A program made the translations under genes and the position numbers. Of a stretch of 42,334 bases of DNA, positions 24,115 to 33,197 are shown one piece after another. The first letter of the stretch is position 1. Each line of letters opens with the position of its first letter. The notes under the pieces are model-generated. The model had not been told where the DNA came from and ran no database searches. It saw only the letters and a list, made by a program, of their open reading frames with translations. Source of the DNA: Acetobacteraceae bacterium. GTDB lineage: Bacteria; Pseudomonadota; Alphaproteobacteria; Acetobacterales; Acetobacteraceae. Location: positions 1 through 42,334 of the forward strand of contig CANJJS010000039.1 of assembly GCA_947474705.1 (NCBI GenBank), written 5' to 3'.

Positions 24115-25158
24115 ATGAAACCACCATATGGCAACAAACCCGGCGGGTCCGGCCGCCCGCCTTCGCGCCAAGGCCCAAAGCCGGGCGGCGGCACAGGGCA
24201 AAACCGCGGCCCCCAATCCAGCGGCACGGGTTCCCCGAACCGGCTCAGTCTGGGCGGGGCCTCGACGGATCCGCGCGGCCCGAGACCCCAGGGCGGAAAG
24301 CCGTTCCAAAAACGCGGAGACGCCCCTCGCCGCGACGGCCCGCGCGACGACGCGCCCCGCCGCGAAGCACCGGCCGCCGCGCGCGGCGCCTATATCGACG
24401 GCCAACGCCAGGAAGCCCGCCCGCCAGCCAGAGGCCCCGATACACCCAAGGGCAGCGTCTGGCTCTACGGTTTTCACGCCATCGCCGCCGCCCTGGCCAA
24501 CCCCCGCCGCCTGCTGCGCCGCCTGATCGTGACAGAGGACGCGGAAGCGACATTGGCGCAAATGCTCCCACCGCCCTGGCCGGTCCAGCCCGAGCGCACG
24601 GAACGCGCCCGCATCGACCAGCTGCTGGGTCGCGACATCGCCCACCAGGGCATCGCGCTGCTGGCCGACACGCTCCCGCAACTCAGCCTGTCCGAGGTGT
24701 TGGAGCGCAGTGGCCCGATCGTCGTGCTGGATCAGGTCACCGACCCCCGGAACGTTGGCGCCATCATGCGCTGTGCGGCGGCCTTCGGCGCGGCGGCGGT
24801 GATAACCCAGGACCGGAACGCGCCGGAGGAAACCGGCTCGCTCGCGAAAGCCGCGTCGGGGGCCCTGGAAACCCTGCCCTTGCTGCGCGCGGTGAACATC
24901 GCCCGCACGCTGATCGCCCTGAAAGCCGCCAACGTCTGGTGCGTCGGTCTCGACGCCTCCGGCAAACCGTTGTCCGGACCGTTCTTCGCGGGCCGCCGCG
25001 TCGCCCTGGTGCTCGGCGCCGAAGGCGATGGCATGCGCCGCCTGACCCGCGAGACCTGCGACGAAATCGCCGGCCTCGCCATCAAAGGCGCGGTCGAGAG
25101 CCTGAACGTCTCCGCCGCCGCCGCCGTCGCGCTTTACGAGCTCAAGAGATCGGCATGA
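24115..25158 (+). CDS. rlmB: 23S rRNA 2'-O-methyltransferase RlmB/TrmH family
   Basis: 347 residues. A disordered Pro/Gly/Arg-rich arm covers about residues 1-110, wholly unlike the compact domain after it. Then comes a substrate-binding domain (GSVWLYGFHAIAAALANPRR) and the SpoU knot: motif 1 LDQVTDPRNVGAIMRCAAAFG, motif 2 ALVLGAEGDGM and motif 3 ESLNVSAAAAVALYE. RlmB methylates G2251 in the ribosomal P-loop of E. coli; TrmH relatives modify tRNA. The long basic arm may bind RNA. No strong ribosome site before the ATG. Its stop overlaps the next gene's ATG. Confidence 0.9.
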   Translation: MKPPYGNKPGGSGRPPSRQGPKPGGGTGQNRGPQSSGTGSPNRLSLGGASTDPRGPRPQGGKPFQKRGDAPRRDGPRDDAPRREAPAAARGAYIDGQRQEARPPARGPDTPKGSVWLYGFHAIAAALANPRRLLRRLIVTEDAEATLAQMLPPPWPVQPERTERARIDQLLGRDIAHQGIALLADTLPQLSLSEVLERSGPIVVLDQVTDPRNVGAIMRCAAAFGAAAVITQDRNAPEETGSLAKAASGALETLPLLRAVNIARTLIALKAANVWCVGLDASGKPLSGPFFAGRRVALVLGAEGDGMRRLTRETCDEIAGLAIKGAVESLNVSAAAAVALYELKRSA

Positions 25159-25937
25159 CCTACGACCCCGCGCCCGCGGCCAAATCCCTGCGACAAACAC
25201 GTCTGGCGCGGACCGTGGTCCTGCCGCTGCCCGCCGCCATCGCGCCCGCGGACGAAGCGGAGGGCGCCGCGGCGCAACACGCCCTCGCGGCGCTGGTGGG
25301 CGCCATGCCGCCCGCCGGCTTCAAAATCGGCGCCACCGGCAAACGCATGCAGGAATATCTCGGCCTGACCGGCCCCGCGGCGGGCTTCATGGAACGCGCC
25401 AACGTGTTCCGCGGCCAAGGCGGCGTCCGCTTCGCCGATTGCATCAAGCCCGGCGTCGAGTGCGAGGTCGCCGTCCGCCTCGCCCATGACCTACCGCCGG
25501 GCCTCTATACCGCCGAAACCGTCGCCCCCGCCGTGGGGGAGTTCGTCGCGGCGATCGAGATCGTCGAGGATCGCTACGAAGACCTCAAAACACTCGGCAC
25601 GCCCACGCTGATCGCCGATCAGGTCTATCACGTCGCCGCCGTGCTGGGGGAACAAGGCGGAGTCGATTGGCGCGCCCTGGATATCGGCGCGCTCCGCGGC
25701 CGTATGTCGATCGACGGCGTCGAGCGCGACTCCGGTATCACCACCGACCTGATGGGCCATCCGTTCGCCTGCCTGGCTTTCCTCGCCAGTTCGCCGGTCG
25801 CAGCCGCCTTCGGCGGCCTGAAGGCGGGCCAGTGCGTCATGCTGGGGTCCGTGACCCCGCCGATCTGGCTCGACGCCCCCTGCGAGATCACCGTCACGTT
25901 CGACGGACTGCCAACGGTCTCCGCGCGACTCACCTGA
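25155..25937 (+). CDS. 2-keto-4-pentenoate hydratase / fumarylacetoacetate hydrolase-like protein
   Basis: 260 residues of the MhpD/HpcG group. Signatures are FKIGATGKRMQEYLG, the acidic metal pair GVECEVAVRLAHDLP, EFVAAIEIVEDRYEDL and a final DAPCEITVTFDGL strand. These magnesium enzymes hydrate or decarboxylate 2-keto-dienoates from aromatic ring cleavage. ATG at 25155 overlaps the rlmB stop (ATGA), so it is coupled to an rRNA-methylase gene despite no obvious functional link. Confidence 0.9.
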   Translation: MTYDPAPAAKSLRQTRLARTVVLPLPAAIAPADEAEGAAAQHALAALVGAMPPAGFKIGATGKRMQEYLGLTGPAAGFMERANVFRGQGGVRFADCIKPGVECEVAVRLAHDLPPGLYTAETVAPAVGEFVAAIEIVEDRYEDLKTLGTPTLIADQVYHVAAVLGEQGGVDWRALDIGALRGRMSIDGVERDSGITTDLMGHPFACLAFLASSPVAAAFGGLKAGQCVMLGSVTPPIWLDAPCEITVTFDGLPTVSARLT

Positions 25938-26051
25938 TACGGGGCCAACCATCGCGACGATGGCGCCGGCTTCCCCTCGCTCCCTCGGCTCGATCCCGCG
26001 GCGGCCGTACAGCCGAAAAATGAATATTCGACGCCCGGAACCGCCACCCCT

Positions 26052-26079
26052 CGTCATTCCCCGACTCGATCGGGGAACC
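26052..26079. repeat. Dispersed palindromic repeat, copy 1
   Basis: CGTCATTCCCCGACTCGATC then GGGGAACC. A hairpin stem CCCCGA / TCGGGG surrounds CTCGA. A second copy at 35417-35444 shares 25 of 28 bases. It lies between convergent genes, a typical place for such repeats. Confidence 0.75.
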
Positions 26080-26171
26080 GAAAGCGGCACGAAACCGCCT
26101 CCTGGGCAATTCCGGCGGCGGGGCCGGGCGCGGCACCCCACCGCGCCAATGGCAAGCACCGCCAAACCCGA

Positions 26172-27086
26172 TCAGATGGGATCCCAGTTAAAACACATAT
26201 CCGACGTGTCCAACGGCATGAACCCGTCCTTCAACGCGGGCGCCGCGATCTCCGCGATCGCCTCCGGAGTCCATCCGTCCGCGTTGTGCACAATCCGCAC
26301 GGGACGCGGCGAACTGAACAGATAAATCTCGTTCATCCGCGTTCCGAACACCTGGCCCGTCACCCCTTTCGCCGCGTCCGAACTCAGAAACACCGCCAGC
26401 GGCGCGTTCTTATCGGGAGTCATGCGTTTCAGCTTCTCCACTTCCGCCGCCCGTTCTGGCGTATTCGCGGGAATCGAACTGGTCATGCGCGACCAGGCCC
26501 AGGGGGAGAGGCAATTCGAACGTACGTTGTATCGGGCCATGTCGAGGGCGATCGACTTCGACAACGCGGTAATCCCCAGTTTCGCCGCGGCGTAATTCGC
26601 CTGCCCCAGATTGCCGATCAGCCCCGACGTGGAGGTGATGTGCACGAAACTGCCGCTTTCCTGCGTCCGGTAATGTTCCGCCGCGGCGCGGGACACAAAG
26701 AAACTCCCGTTCAAATGCACGGAAATCACCGACAGCCAATCGTCCTCGCTCATGCGATGGAAAATGCCGTCCCGCAGAATGCCCGCGTTGTTCACGACGG
26801 CGTCGATGCGCCCGAAGTGATCCAGCGCGGCCTGAACGATTTTCCGCGCCGAACCCCAGTTCGCCACCGACTCCGTGCAAATCTCCGCCGCGCCGCCTTG
26901 TTGCGCGATAAGGGCCTTCGTCTGTTCCGCGGGCGAGGCCGAGCCGCCTTCGCCGGTCAGCGACGCGCCGATATCCGCGATAATAACTTTCGCGCCCGCC
27001 TTGGCCATCATGATCGCGATCTCGCGCCCAACCCCGCCACCGGCGCCGGTCACCACCGCGACCTTGCCCTCCATCATCCCCGTCAT
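26172..27086 (-). CDS. Short-chain dehydrogenase, MFE-2/3-hydroxyacyl-CoA type
   Basis: 304 residues. TGAGGGVG at 13-20 binds NAD(P), NNAG at 99-102, and catalytic Ser152, Tyr165 and Lys169 (YAAAK). It has an insertion near 40-60 and an extended C-terminus (VFGTRMNEIYLFSSPRPVRIVHNADGW), the features of the SDR part of multifunctional enzyme type 2 and related acyl-CoA dehydrogenases. Likely role is a 3-hydroxyacyl-CoA or steroid-like oxidation; substrate unknown. It has a related gene at 36070-36996. Confidence 0.88.
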   Translation of the reverse strand: MTGMMEGKVAVVTGAGGGVGREIAIMMAKAGAKVIIADIGASLTGEGGSASPAEQTKALIAQQGGAAEICTESVANWGSARKIVQAALDHFGRIDAVVNNAGILRDGIFHRMSEDDWLSVISVHLNGSFFVSRAAAEHYRTQESGSFVHITSTSGLIGNLGQANYAAAKLGITALSKSIALDMARYNVRSNCLSPWAWSRMTSSIPANTPERAAEVEKLKRMTPDKNAPLAVFLSSDAAKGVTGQVFGTRMNEIYLFSSPRPVRIVHNADGWTPEAIAEIAAPALKDGFMPLDTSDMCFNWDPI

Positions 27087-27174
27087 CCCGTCACATCTCC
27101 CTGGGCTTTAGGCGGCGATAATGCCGCCGCCCAGACGCCAGGTCGAGCGTGCCCCCCGATATTGACCCGGCGCA

Positions 27175-27888
27175 TCAGCCCGGACGCGTCCGCCGCCGCC
27201 GGAGCGCGCCAAGTCCAAGCGCCCCGAGGCCGAATGTCGCGAACGACACCGGTTCCGGCACTTCGGCGGCATCCGTCGTAACGACCAGGTAGGGCGCCAG
27301 TCCCGACCCCGCGCCCTCATAGCTCAGCGAGGTGGACCAGGGCACCGGATCGATACTGAACGCAGTCCAGGACAGGCCGGAGTTGTAGAGACCTTGCACC
27401 TGCGCGGTGACATCCACGCCAACCCAGCCGGTCGCGCCATTGGTTTGCACCCGCGCGCCGCTGTTGTTGAACTGCCAACTGAACAAGGACTGGTCGGCAT
27501 TGGCGTCCCCTGTCAGGCCGCCCCAGTTGTTGGCGTTAACCCAGGCGTCGCCGCTGCCGCCGGTGACGTCCAGATAGAAGGTGGCGTTAACGATGTTGCC
27601 GGACACCGCCGGCAACACCAGCTCGTTGAACGTCTTGTCGCCGCCCCAGAAACAGCCGCCGAAGCAGTCGAGACCACTGATCCCGACGGACGTCGCGTTG
27701 CCGGGCTGCCACGTATAATAGCTGCCCCGCCAATAATCGTTATGCACGCCCGCGGCGGAAACCACCGTCGCGACGCCCGCCTCCGCTGGCGCGGCCAGCA
27801 CGGCGAGCAGCCCCAGCGCGATCGCCGTGCCCATGCCCGCGGCCACACGGCGAGAGGCCGCCAAATTCCCCTTCATCGGATGCGTCAT
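27175..27888 (-). CDS. PEP-CTERM surface/secreted protein 2
   Basis: 237 residues. Signal peptide (about 1-37, GTAIALGLLAVLAAPAEA), then a beta-rich domain with repeated Gly/Asn/Trp sequence (DYWRGSYYTWQPGN, NWGGLTGDANADQ) and a strand set SYEGAGSGLAPYLVV. The C-terminal sorting tag is EVPEPVSFATFGLGALGLGA with an RRRRTRPG tail. The domain resembles those in DNRLRE-type or choice-of-anchor proteins. ATG at 27888 follows GAGGGTAAG. The frame extends much further upstream, but that part is antisense to the FkbM gene. Confidence 0.9.
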   Translation of the reverse strand: MTHPMKGNLAASRRVAAGMGTAIALGLLAVLAAPAEAGVATVVSAAGVHNDYWRGSYYTWQPGNATSVGISGLDCFGGCFWGGDKTFNELVLPAVSGNIVNATFYLDVTGGSGDAWVNANNWGGLTGDANADQSLFSWQFNNSGARVQTNGATGWVGVDVTAQVQGLYNSGLSWTAFSIDPVPWSTSLSYEGAGSGLAPYLVVTTDAAEVPEPVSFATFGLGALGLGALRRRRTRPG

Positions 27889-28101
27889 CTTACCCTCGTG
27901 CCAATCATGTTCCGCGGCCGGTCGAACCGTGTTCGCGCCGTGTCTGGCGTATCCCGTCCCGAACACCGCCCGGGATTCATGCGCCGCCCGCGCCGTCCGG
28001 GCCTTGATCTCCCTCAAACCGGGCGGTCGCGAGTACCACGTCGCGATAGACGCACCCGCCGCTCCATGCTTGTTTGCGCGCGTATCCGGAGACCGACCGA
28101 C

Positions 28102-28914
28102 ATGCCCGCGCCCAAGAGACCGATCGCTTTTGTTTTGGCTTCGACCGACCACGGAACGATGATCGTAAACCGTTTCGATTATAATATGACCTCGCCAAAC
28201 CAGGGATATGGGGTCGGGTTCATGCTCTTGAACACGTCCAGTTACGACATGGACGAGGCGACCATGATCAAGACCTTGCTCGACCTCCGTCGCGCGAATT
28301 TCGGCGACGGCGTCGTCGCGGTCGATGCCGGTGCCAATATCGGCGTGTTCTCGGTCGAATGGTCGCGCCACATGTCCGGCTGGGGACGGGTGATTTCCAT
28401 CGAGGCGCAGGAGCGCGTGTTTCATGCCCTGGCGGGCAATATCGCCATCAACAACTGTTTCAACGCGACGCCGATCTTCGCCGCCGTGTCGTCCCAGCCC
28501 GGACAAATGCGCATTCCCGTGCCAAACTATTTCGCCCCCGCCTCTTTTGGAAGTCTGGAGCTTCGACAGAGAGAGAATACCGAAGCCATCGGCCAGCCGA
28601 TCGATTATTCGGAGGAAAAAATGGCCACTGTCCGCACGCTGTCCATCGACTCGTTGCAACTGCCCCGCCTCGATTTCCTGAAAGTGGATGTCGAGGGCAT
28701 GGAAATGGAGGCGCTGGAAGGGGCCCGCCGGTCCGTCGAGAGTTTCCGCCCGGTCATGTTCATCGAAAACGCCAAGGCGGATCGGGCGGCGATCGCGGCC
28801 TACCTCGCGGAGTACGGTTACAAGGAATTTCAGCTTGGCATGAATGTACTGGCCATCCACGCCAACGACCCGGCCGCCGGGATGGTTCAGGTCGTGCCGC
28901 CGTCCGGAGGCTGA
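28102..28914 (+). CDS. FkbM-family methyltransferase
   Basis: 270 residues. SAM-binding motif VVAVDAGANIGVFSVEW (near 73-89) and the FkbM-family LDFLKVDVEGMEMEALEGA acidic motif are clear, followed by the usual PVMFIENAKADRAAIAAYL. FkbM methyltransferases O-methylate sugars or other hydroxyl groups. GGAG lies about nine bases before the ATG at 28102. It is two bases upstream of the acyl-CoA ligase gene, so the four genes to 32931 form one unit. Confidence 0.9.
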   Translation: MPAPKRPIAFVLASTDHGTMIVNRFDYNMTSPNQGYGVGFMLLNTSSYDMDEATMIKTLLDLRRANFGDGVVAVDAGANIGVFSVEWSRHMSGWGRVISIEAQERVFHALAGNIAINNCFNATPIFAAVSSQPGQMRIPVPNYFAPASFGSLELRQRENTEAIGQPIDYSEEKMATVRTLSIDSLQLPRLDFLKVDVEGMEMEALEGARRSVESFRPVMFIENAKADRAAIAAYLAEYGYKEFQLGMNVLAIHANDPAAGMVQVVPPSGG

Positions 28915-28916
28915 CC

Positions 28917-30524
28917 ATGCTTGGGCTGAACCAGGATTATCCCTTGCTGTTGTCGTCGGTTCTGGAACACGGCGCCGCCGGTTTCGGCGACGTGGCGGTG
29001 GTCTCGGTCAATCGCGAGGAACATGTTCGCCTCGATTACGCCACGCTCGCGGCGCGCGCACGCCGCCTCGCGTCCAGCCTGCGGCGGCTGGGTTTTGGGC
29101 CGGACACGATGGTGGGTTCGCTGGCCTGGAACACGCACCGGCATCTGGAGTTGTTTTACGGCGTGACCGGATTGGGCGCGGTGCTGCACACGGCGAACCC
29201 GCGCCTGCCGCCCGCGCAAATTCTGTACACGATCGATTTCTCCGGCTACCGGACCCTGTTTATCGATACCGATACGATCGAACTGGCCGAGAGCCTGGCG
29301 CCCCGGCTACGGACCGTCGAACAATATATCGTGATGGCACCGCGCGACGCGATGCCCGCGACCTCCCTGCCCAATGCCGTGAGTTACGAAGACCTGATCG
29401 ACATGGGAGATCCGGCTTTTTCCTGGCCGGTCCTGGACGAGCGCACCGCCTGCCTGCTGTGTTTCACGTCGGGCACCACGGGCGCCCCCAAAGGCGCTTT
29501 GTACAATCACCGGGGAACCGTGCTGAACGCGATGTCGACGGGGGCGGGCAATGGCTGGGGCCTTTCCGCCGACGACGCCATTCTCGCCATTCCCGGGTTC
29601 TTCCACTGCAACGGATGGGCGATCCCGTTTTTCGGCCCGATGTATGGCGCGAAACTGGTGCTCCCGGGACGCCGCGCCGATACCGAATGGCTGCATCGCC
29701 TGATCGTCGAAGGGGGCATCACCGTCGGACCCGGCGTGCCCACGATCTGGCTCTCCATGCTGGAGTACTGCCAGGAGAACCGGCTGCCACCTGGGCGCAT
29801 GAACCGGATTTTCTCGGGCGGCACCGCTCCGCCAATGGCGATGATCGAGGCCTGGCTGCGCGACTTCGGTGTCAGAACCATCCACGGCTGGGGCATGACC
29901 GAAACGACCAGCGGCGCCACCATGTCGTTCGCGCCCCGCGCGCTGCCGGAGCAGGCGGCGCTGACGGTCATGCGCTCGCCAGGCAAGCCGCTGTTCGGCG
30001 CCGAGATACGCATCGCGGACGACAATGGCGCCGTGCTGCCGCGCGATGGCACGACGCCGGGCAATCTTCAGGTGCGTGGCGCCTGGTCCGCCGCCAGCTA
30101 TTTCCGCCGTCCCGAAATTCAGGCCACGACCGAAGACGGCTGGATGCACACGGGCGATGTCGCCACGATCGACCCCGGCAATACGCTGCGCATCGTCGAT
30201 CGCGCGAAAGACGTCATCAAATCCGGCGGGGAATGGATCAGCAGCCAGGCCCTGGAAGACGCCGCCTGCCGCCACCCCGCGATCGCCGAGGCCGCGGTTG
30301 TCGCCATCCCCCATCCGAAATGGCAGGAACGCCCGTTCCTGTTCGCCGTCGCCCGCGCCGCGATAACCGAAGCCGAGTTGCAGGCCCATCTCGCCGATCT
30401 GGTCCCAAAATGGTGGCTTCCGGACGCGATACGCTTCGTCGACTCGCTGCCGCACGGACCGACCGGCAAACTCGCGAAAAACACGATTCGGGAATGGATC
30501 GACCAGGGGAAGCTGACGCCATGA
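28917..30524 (+). CDS. AMP-dependent acyl-CoA synthetase 1 (medium/long-chain, AlkK-like)
   Basis: 535 residues. P-loop-like core CFTSGTTGAPKGALYNH, A5 GWGMTETTSGATM, A7 GWMHTGDVATID, A8 linker RAKDVIKSGGEWIS and A10 GPTGKLAKN with the catalytic Lys. All core motifs are intact. It activates a carboxylic acid to acyl-AMP and then acyl-CoA; length and TEAWTGMTETTS-like signature are closest to medium/long-chain fatty acid ligases. GGAGG at 28906-28910 fits the ATG. Stop overlaps the next gene (ATGA). Confidence 0.92.
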   Translation: MLGLNQDYPLLLSSVLEHGAAGFGDVAVVSVNREEHVRLDYATLAARARRLASSLRRLGFGPDTMVGSLAWNTHRHLELFYGVTGLGAVLHTANPRLPPAQILYTIDFSGYRTLFIDTDTIELAESLAPRLRTVEQYIVMAPRDAMPATSLPNAVSYEDLIDMGDPAFSWPVLDERTACLLCFTSGTTGAPKGALYNHRGTVLNAMSTGAGNGWGLSADDAILAIPGFFHCNGWAIPFFGPMYGAKLVLPGRRADTEWLHRLIVEGGITVGPGVPTIWLSMLEYCQENRLPPGRMNRIFSGGTAPPMAMIEAWLRDFGVRTIHGWGMTETTSGATMSFAPRALPEQAALTVMRSPGKPLFGAEIRIADDNGAVLPRDGTTPGNLQVRGAWSAASYFRRPEIQATTEDGWMHTGDVATIDPGNTLRIVDRAKDVIKSGGEWISSQALEDAACRHPAIAEAAVVAIPHPKWQERPFLFAVARAAITEAELQAHLADLVPKWWLPDAIRFVDSLPHGPTGKLAKNTIREWIDQGKLTP

Positions 30525-32065
30525 TCGTACCCGGCAGTCGAGATCTTGGCCTTTTGGCGCGAGAGCAGGCCGCGCGGTATGGCGCCCGCCCCGCTGTCAT
30601 CGGCATCGGCGAAACGATCGATTACGCGACCTTGGCCGATCGCGCGGCGCGGATCGCGTCGTTTTTCGCCGCGCGCGGCATAAGACGCGGCGATCGGATC
30701 GGACTGCTGATGAACAACCGGCCGGAATGGGTCGCGACGTTTTTCGGCGCCGCCATGGCCGGGGCCGTGATCGTGGCGTTCAGCACCTGGTCGAAACGCG
30801 ACGAACTGGCATACCTGATCGCCGATTCCGGCATTAAACTCATCGTCTCCCTGGACGAGTTCAACGGCCAGAGTTTCGCCGCCGATCTGCGGAGCATGCC
30901 GCCTTTGGATGTCGTGCTTCTCGGCCCCGATCGCAATCCCGGCTGGACGCCCTGGTCCGCGATGCTGGACGGCCCGCCCGCCGTGGCTGGCAAGCCGACG
31001 CGACCCGAGGACGATGCGATCGTCATCTATACCTCCGGTTCGTCCAGCCGCCCGAAATCGGTGCCTTTGTCGCATGGCGGGATCATTGAAAACGGCTTCG
31101 CGATCGGAGAACGCCAGGGCTACACCGAAGCGGACCGGGTGTTGTTACCGCCGCCGCTGTTCTGGTCCTATGGCAGCGCCAACGCCATGTCCGCCGTGCT
31201 GACCCATGGCGCGGCGCTGGTCCTGCAACCGCGGTTTGAACCGAGTCAGGCGCTCGACCTTATCGAGCGGCATCGTTGCACCGCGATCTACACATTGCCC
31301 GCGATCACGGCCGCGCTGATCTCGCATCCGGACTTCCGGGCGGACCGGACGGCCAGCCTGCGCACCGGCCTGACCATTGGCACCCCGCAGGACGTCGTCA
31401 CGGCGGCGGAGGTGCTGGGCGCGCGCGAGATTTGCAACGTCTACGGACAGACCGAAACCTATGGCAATTGCTGCGTGACATGGCACCACTGGCCGCTGGA
31501 ACGCCGCGCCGCGTGCCAGGGCCCGCCACTGCCAGGCGTGACGATACGCATCGTCGATGAAACCACGGGCGCGCCCGTGCCCGCCGGCGCACCGGGCCTG
31601 ATCGAGGTCTCCGGCTACGTCATGCGCGGATACATCGGCGGCAGCACCGATCAGAACGGCGCCGCCTTGACTCCCGACGGGTATTTCCGCACCGGCGACA
31701 TGGGCGAATTGTCCGATATCGGCGACATTCGCTTCATCGGCCGCACCACCGAAATGATCAAGAAAGGCGGGATAAATATCTCCCCCGCCGAGGTCGAGGA
31801 TGTCCTCATGCGCCACCCCGCCATTGCCCTGGCCGGTGTCACCAGCGTGCCCGATCCCATCCAGGGCGAACTGATCGCGGCCTTCGCGATCGTCAAACCG
31901 GGTTACACGGTCACCGAAGCGGACATCGTCGCACACTGCCGGGCCACCGCCTCCCGCTACAAAGTCCCGGATTTCATCTCGTTTCAGGAATCCTTACCGG
32001 TGACCGCGACCGGCAAGCTGATGCGCCGCGACCTGAAACCCATGGCCAAGGCACTGATCGCATGA
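30521..32065 (+). CDS. AMP-dependent acyl-CoA synthetase/ligase 2
   Basis: 514 residues. A3 is IYTSGSSSRPKSVPLSHGG, a departure from the usual TSGTTGxPKG: the second Gly/Thr positions are Ser-Ser-Arg and the Gly after Lys is Ser, but the key Lys remains. A5 VYGQTETYGNC, A7 GYFRTGDMGEL, A8 RTTEMIKKGGINISPAEVE and A10 ATGKLMRRDL are normal. It differs in sequence from the neighbouring ligase, so this is no recent copy. Probably activates an aryl or acyl acid. ATG overlaps the previous stop. Confidence 0.9.
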   Translation: MIVPGSRDLGLLAREQAARYGARPAVIGIGETIDYATLADRAARIASFFAARGIRRGDRIGLLMNNRPEWVATFFGAAMAGAVIVAFSTWSKRDELAYLIADSGIKLIVSLDEFNGQSFAADLRSMPPLDVVLLGPDRNPGWTPWSAMLDGPPAVAGKPTRPEDDAIVIYTSGSSSRPKSVPLSHGGIIENGFAIGERQGYTEADRVLLPPPLFWSYGSANAMSAVLTHGAALVLQPRFEPSQALDLIERHRCTAIYTLPAITAALISHPDFRADRTASLRTGLTIGTPQDVVTAAEVLGAREICNVYGQTETYGNCCVTWHHWPLERRAACQGPPLPGVTIRIVDETTGAPVPAGAPGLIEVSGYVMRGYIGGSTDQNGAALTPDGYFRTGDMGELSDIGDIRFIGRTTEMIKKGGINISPAEVEDVLMRHPAIALAGVTSVPDPIQGELIAAFAIVKPGYTVTEADIVAHCRATASRYKVPDFISFQESLPVTATGKLMRRDLKPMAKALIA

Positions 32066-32931
32066 GCAAGGAAAACTGGAATCGCTGGGGCGCGGACGAC
32101 GAGCGCGGCGCGCTGAACCATATCGGCGAGGAAACCGTCCGGCGCGCCGCGGCGCTGGTCTCGTCCGGCCAGGTCGTCAGCCTGACTCAACCGCTGTCGC
32201 CGCGCACCCCGTTCCCCCCGCATCGCGCGGGCATGCAACACTTCATGGGCCGCTCAGGCGGCGATTACGCCGCCGGAGCGCGCCGTCCCGGCGGGTTTCA
32301 GTTCGCGGAAGATACATTGCTGTTGCCGGCACATGTCGGCACGCATATCGATGCGCTGTGCCACGCCTGGTACGACGACGAATTGTACAACGGATTTCCG
32401 GGATCCGGGACCCGCGGTTCGACCGGCGCCGCGCGCTGCGGCATCGACAAAATGGGACCGATCGCCGGGCGCGGCATCCTGCTGGACATCGTGGCGGTCA
32501 AAGGCGGGCCGCTGCCCGACGGCACCGTCATCGGCGTGGACGATCTGGCCGCCGCCGCCAAACTCGCGGGGGGAGAGCCCATGGCGGGCGACATCGTCCT
32601 GATCCGGACCGGCTGGCCAGACCGAGGCGGGACCGCGATATCCTTCAACACGGAGCCGGGCATCGATCTCGCCGCCGCGTTATGGCTGGCGGATCGCGAA
32701 GTCGCGATTGTCGGCGCCGACAATTACGCCGTCGAGGTCCTGCCTTTCGCCAAAGGCACCGTCTTCCCGGTCCATCAACGTCTGATCCGCGATTTCGGCA
32801 TTCCGTTGCTGGAGGGACTGGTTCTGGACAGCCTGGCCGCGACCGGGCGCGGCACATTCCTGTTCACGGCGAGTCCGCTTCCGGTCGCCGGCGGCACCGG
32901 CAGCCCCATCGCGCCCATGGCGATCCTTTGA
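32062..32931 (+). CDS. Cyclase-family (kynurenine formamidase-like) metal hydrolase
   Basis: 289 residues. The family metal motif HxGTHxDxxxH appears as HVGTHIDALCH near residues 92-102. N-terminal region WNRWGADDERGALNHIG is typical of the long cyclase-family proteins, with GDIVLIRTGWPD and the C-terminal IAPMAIL. Homologs hydrolyse formylkynurenine, isatin or lactones. ATG overlaps the previous stop codon, so it is the last gene of the operon. Confidence 0.9.
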   Translation: MSKENWNRWGADDERGALNHIGEETVRRAAALVSSGQVVSLTQPLSPRTPFPPHRAGMQHFMGRSGGDYAAGARRPGGFQFAEDTLLLPAHVGTHIDALCHAWYDDELYNGFPGSGTRGSTGAARCGIDKMGPIAGRGILLDIVAVKGGPLPDGTVIGVDDLAAAAKLAGGEPMAGDIVLIRTGWPDRGGTAISFNTEPGIDLAAALWLADREVAIVGADNYAVEVLPFAKGTVFPVHQRLIRDFGIPLLEGLVLDSLAATGRGTFLFTASPLPVAGGTGSPIAPMAIL

Positions 32932-33059
32932 TCGCGACGGCGGCCGGGCCAGCCCGGTTCGCGCGGAAGACGACGATATCCGGCCCTCGCGGATGAAAGC
33001 GGACAGACTTCGCGACCGCCGCCTTGCCCCCGCCGCCGCGACCGACTAGATACCGCCTT

Positions 33060-33155
33060 GAGAGGCCGGTGGCGGACGAGCGTCTTGTCTACCCTGGTCA
33101 GGTCCGGAAGGAAGCAGCCGCGGCGAGTCCCGTTCGGGTCGTTCGCCGGTCTCTC
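33060..33155 (+). ncRNA. ffs: Small SRP RNA (4.5S)
   Basis: Contains the nearly invariant core GGTCAGGTCCGGAAGGAAGCA (about 33097-33117), the Ffh-binding asymmetric loop region. Ends pair: GAGAGGCCGG at 33060-33069 with CCGGTCTCTC at 33146-33155, one G-U. It works with Ffh and FtsY in delivering membrane proteins to the membrane. Placement just before dnaX is the common alphaproteobacterial arrangement. Ends are set by the pairing. Confidence 0.96.
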
Positions 33156-33197
33156 ACTCTCTCTCACCGCGCACGCCGCCCGGAGAACCATCCACGT

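Noticed and set aside
23649-25154. In-frame extension upstream of the hydratase gene
   Set aside because: Crosses rlmB and the hydrolase gene in a different frame, low-complexity Arg/Pro translation, no ribosome site; ATG at 25155 is the coupled start.
27889-28860. Long minus-strand open frame continuing upstream of the second PEP-CTERM gene
   Set aside because: It is antisense to the FkbM methyltransferase gene and has no recognisable protein sequence; the signal peptide start at 27888 has a good ribosome site.
28844-30520. Plus-strand open frame upstream of and in frame with the second acyl-CoA ligase
   Set aside because: It lies over the first ligase gene in another frame. The real start is the ATG at 30521 overlapping the previous stop.
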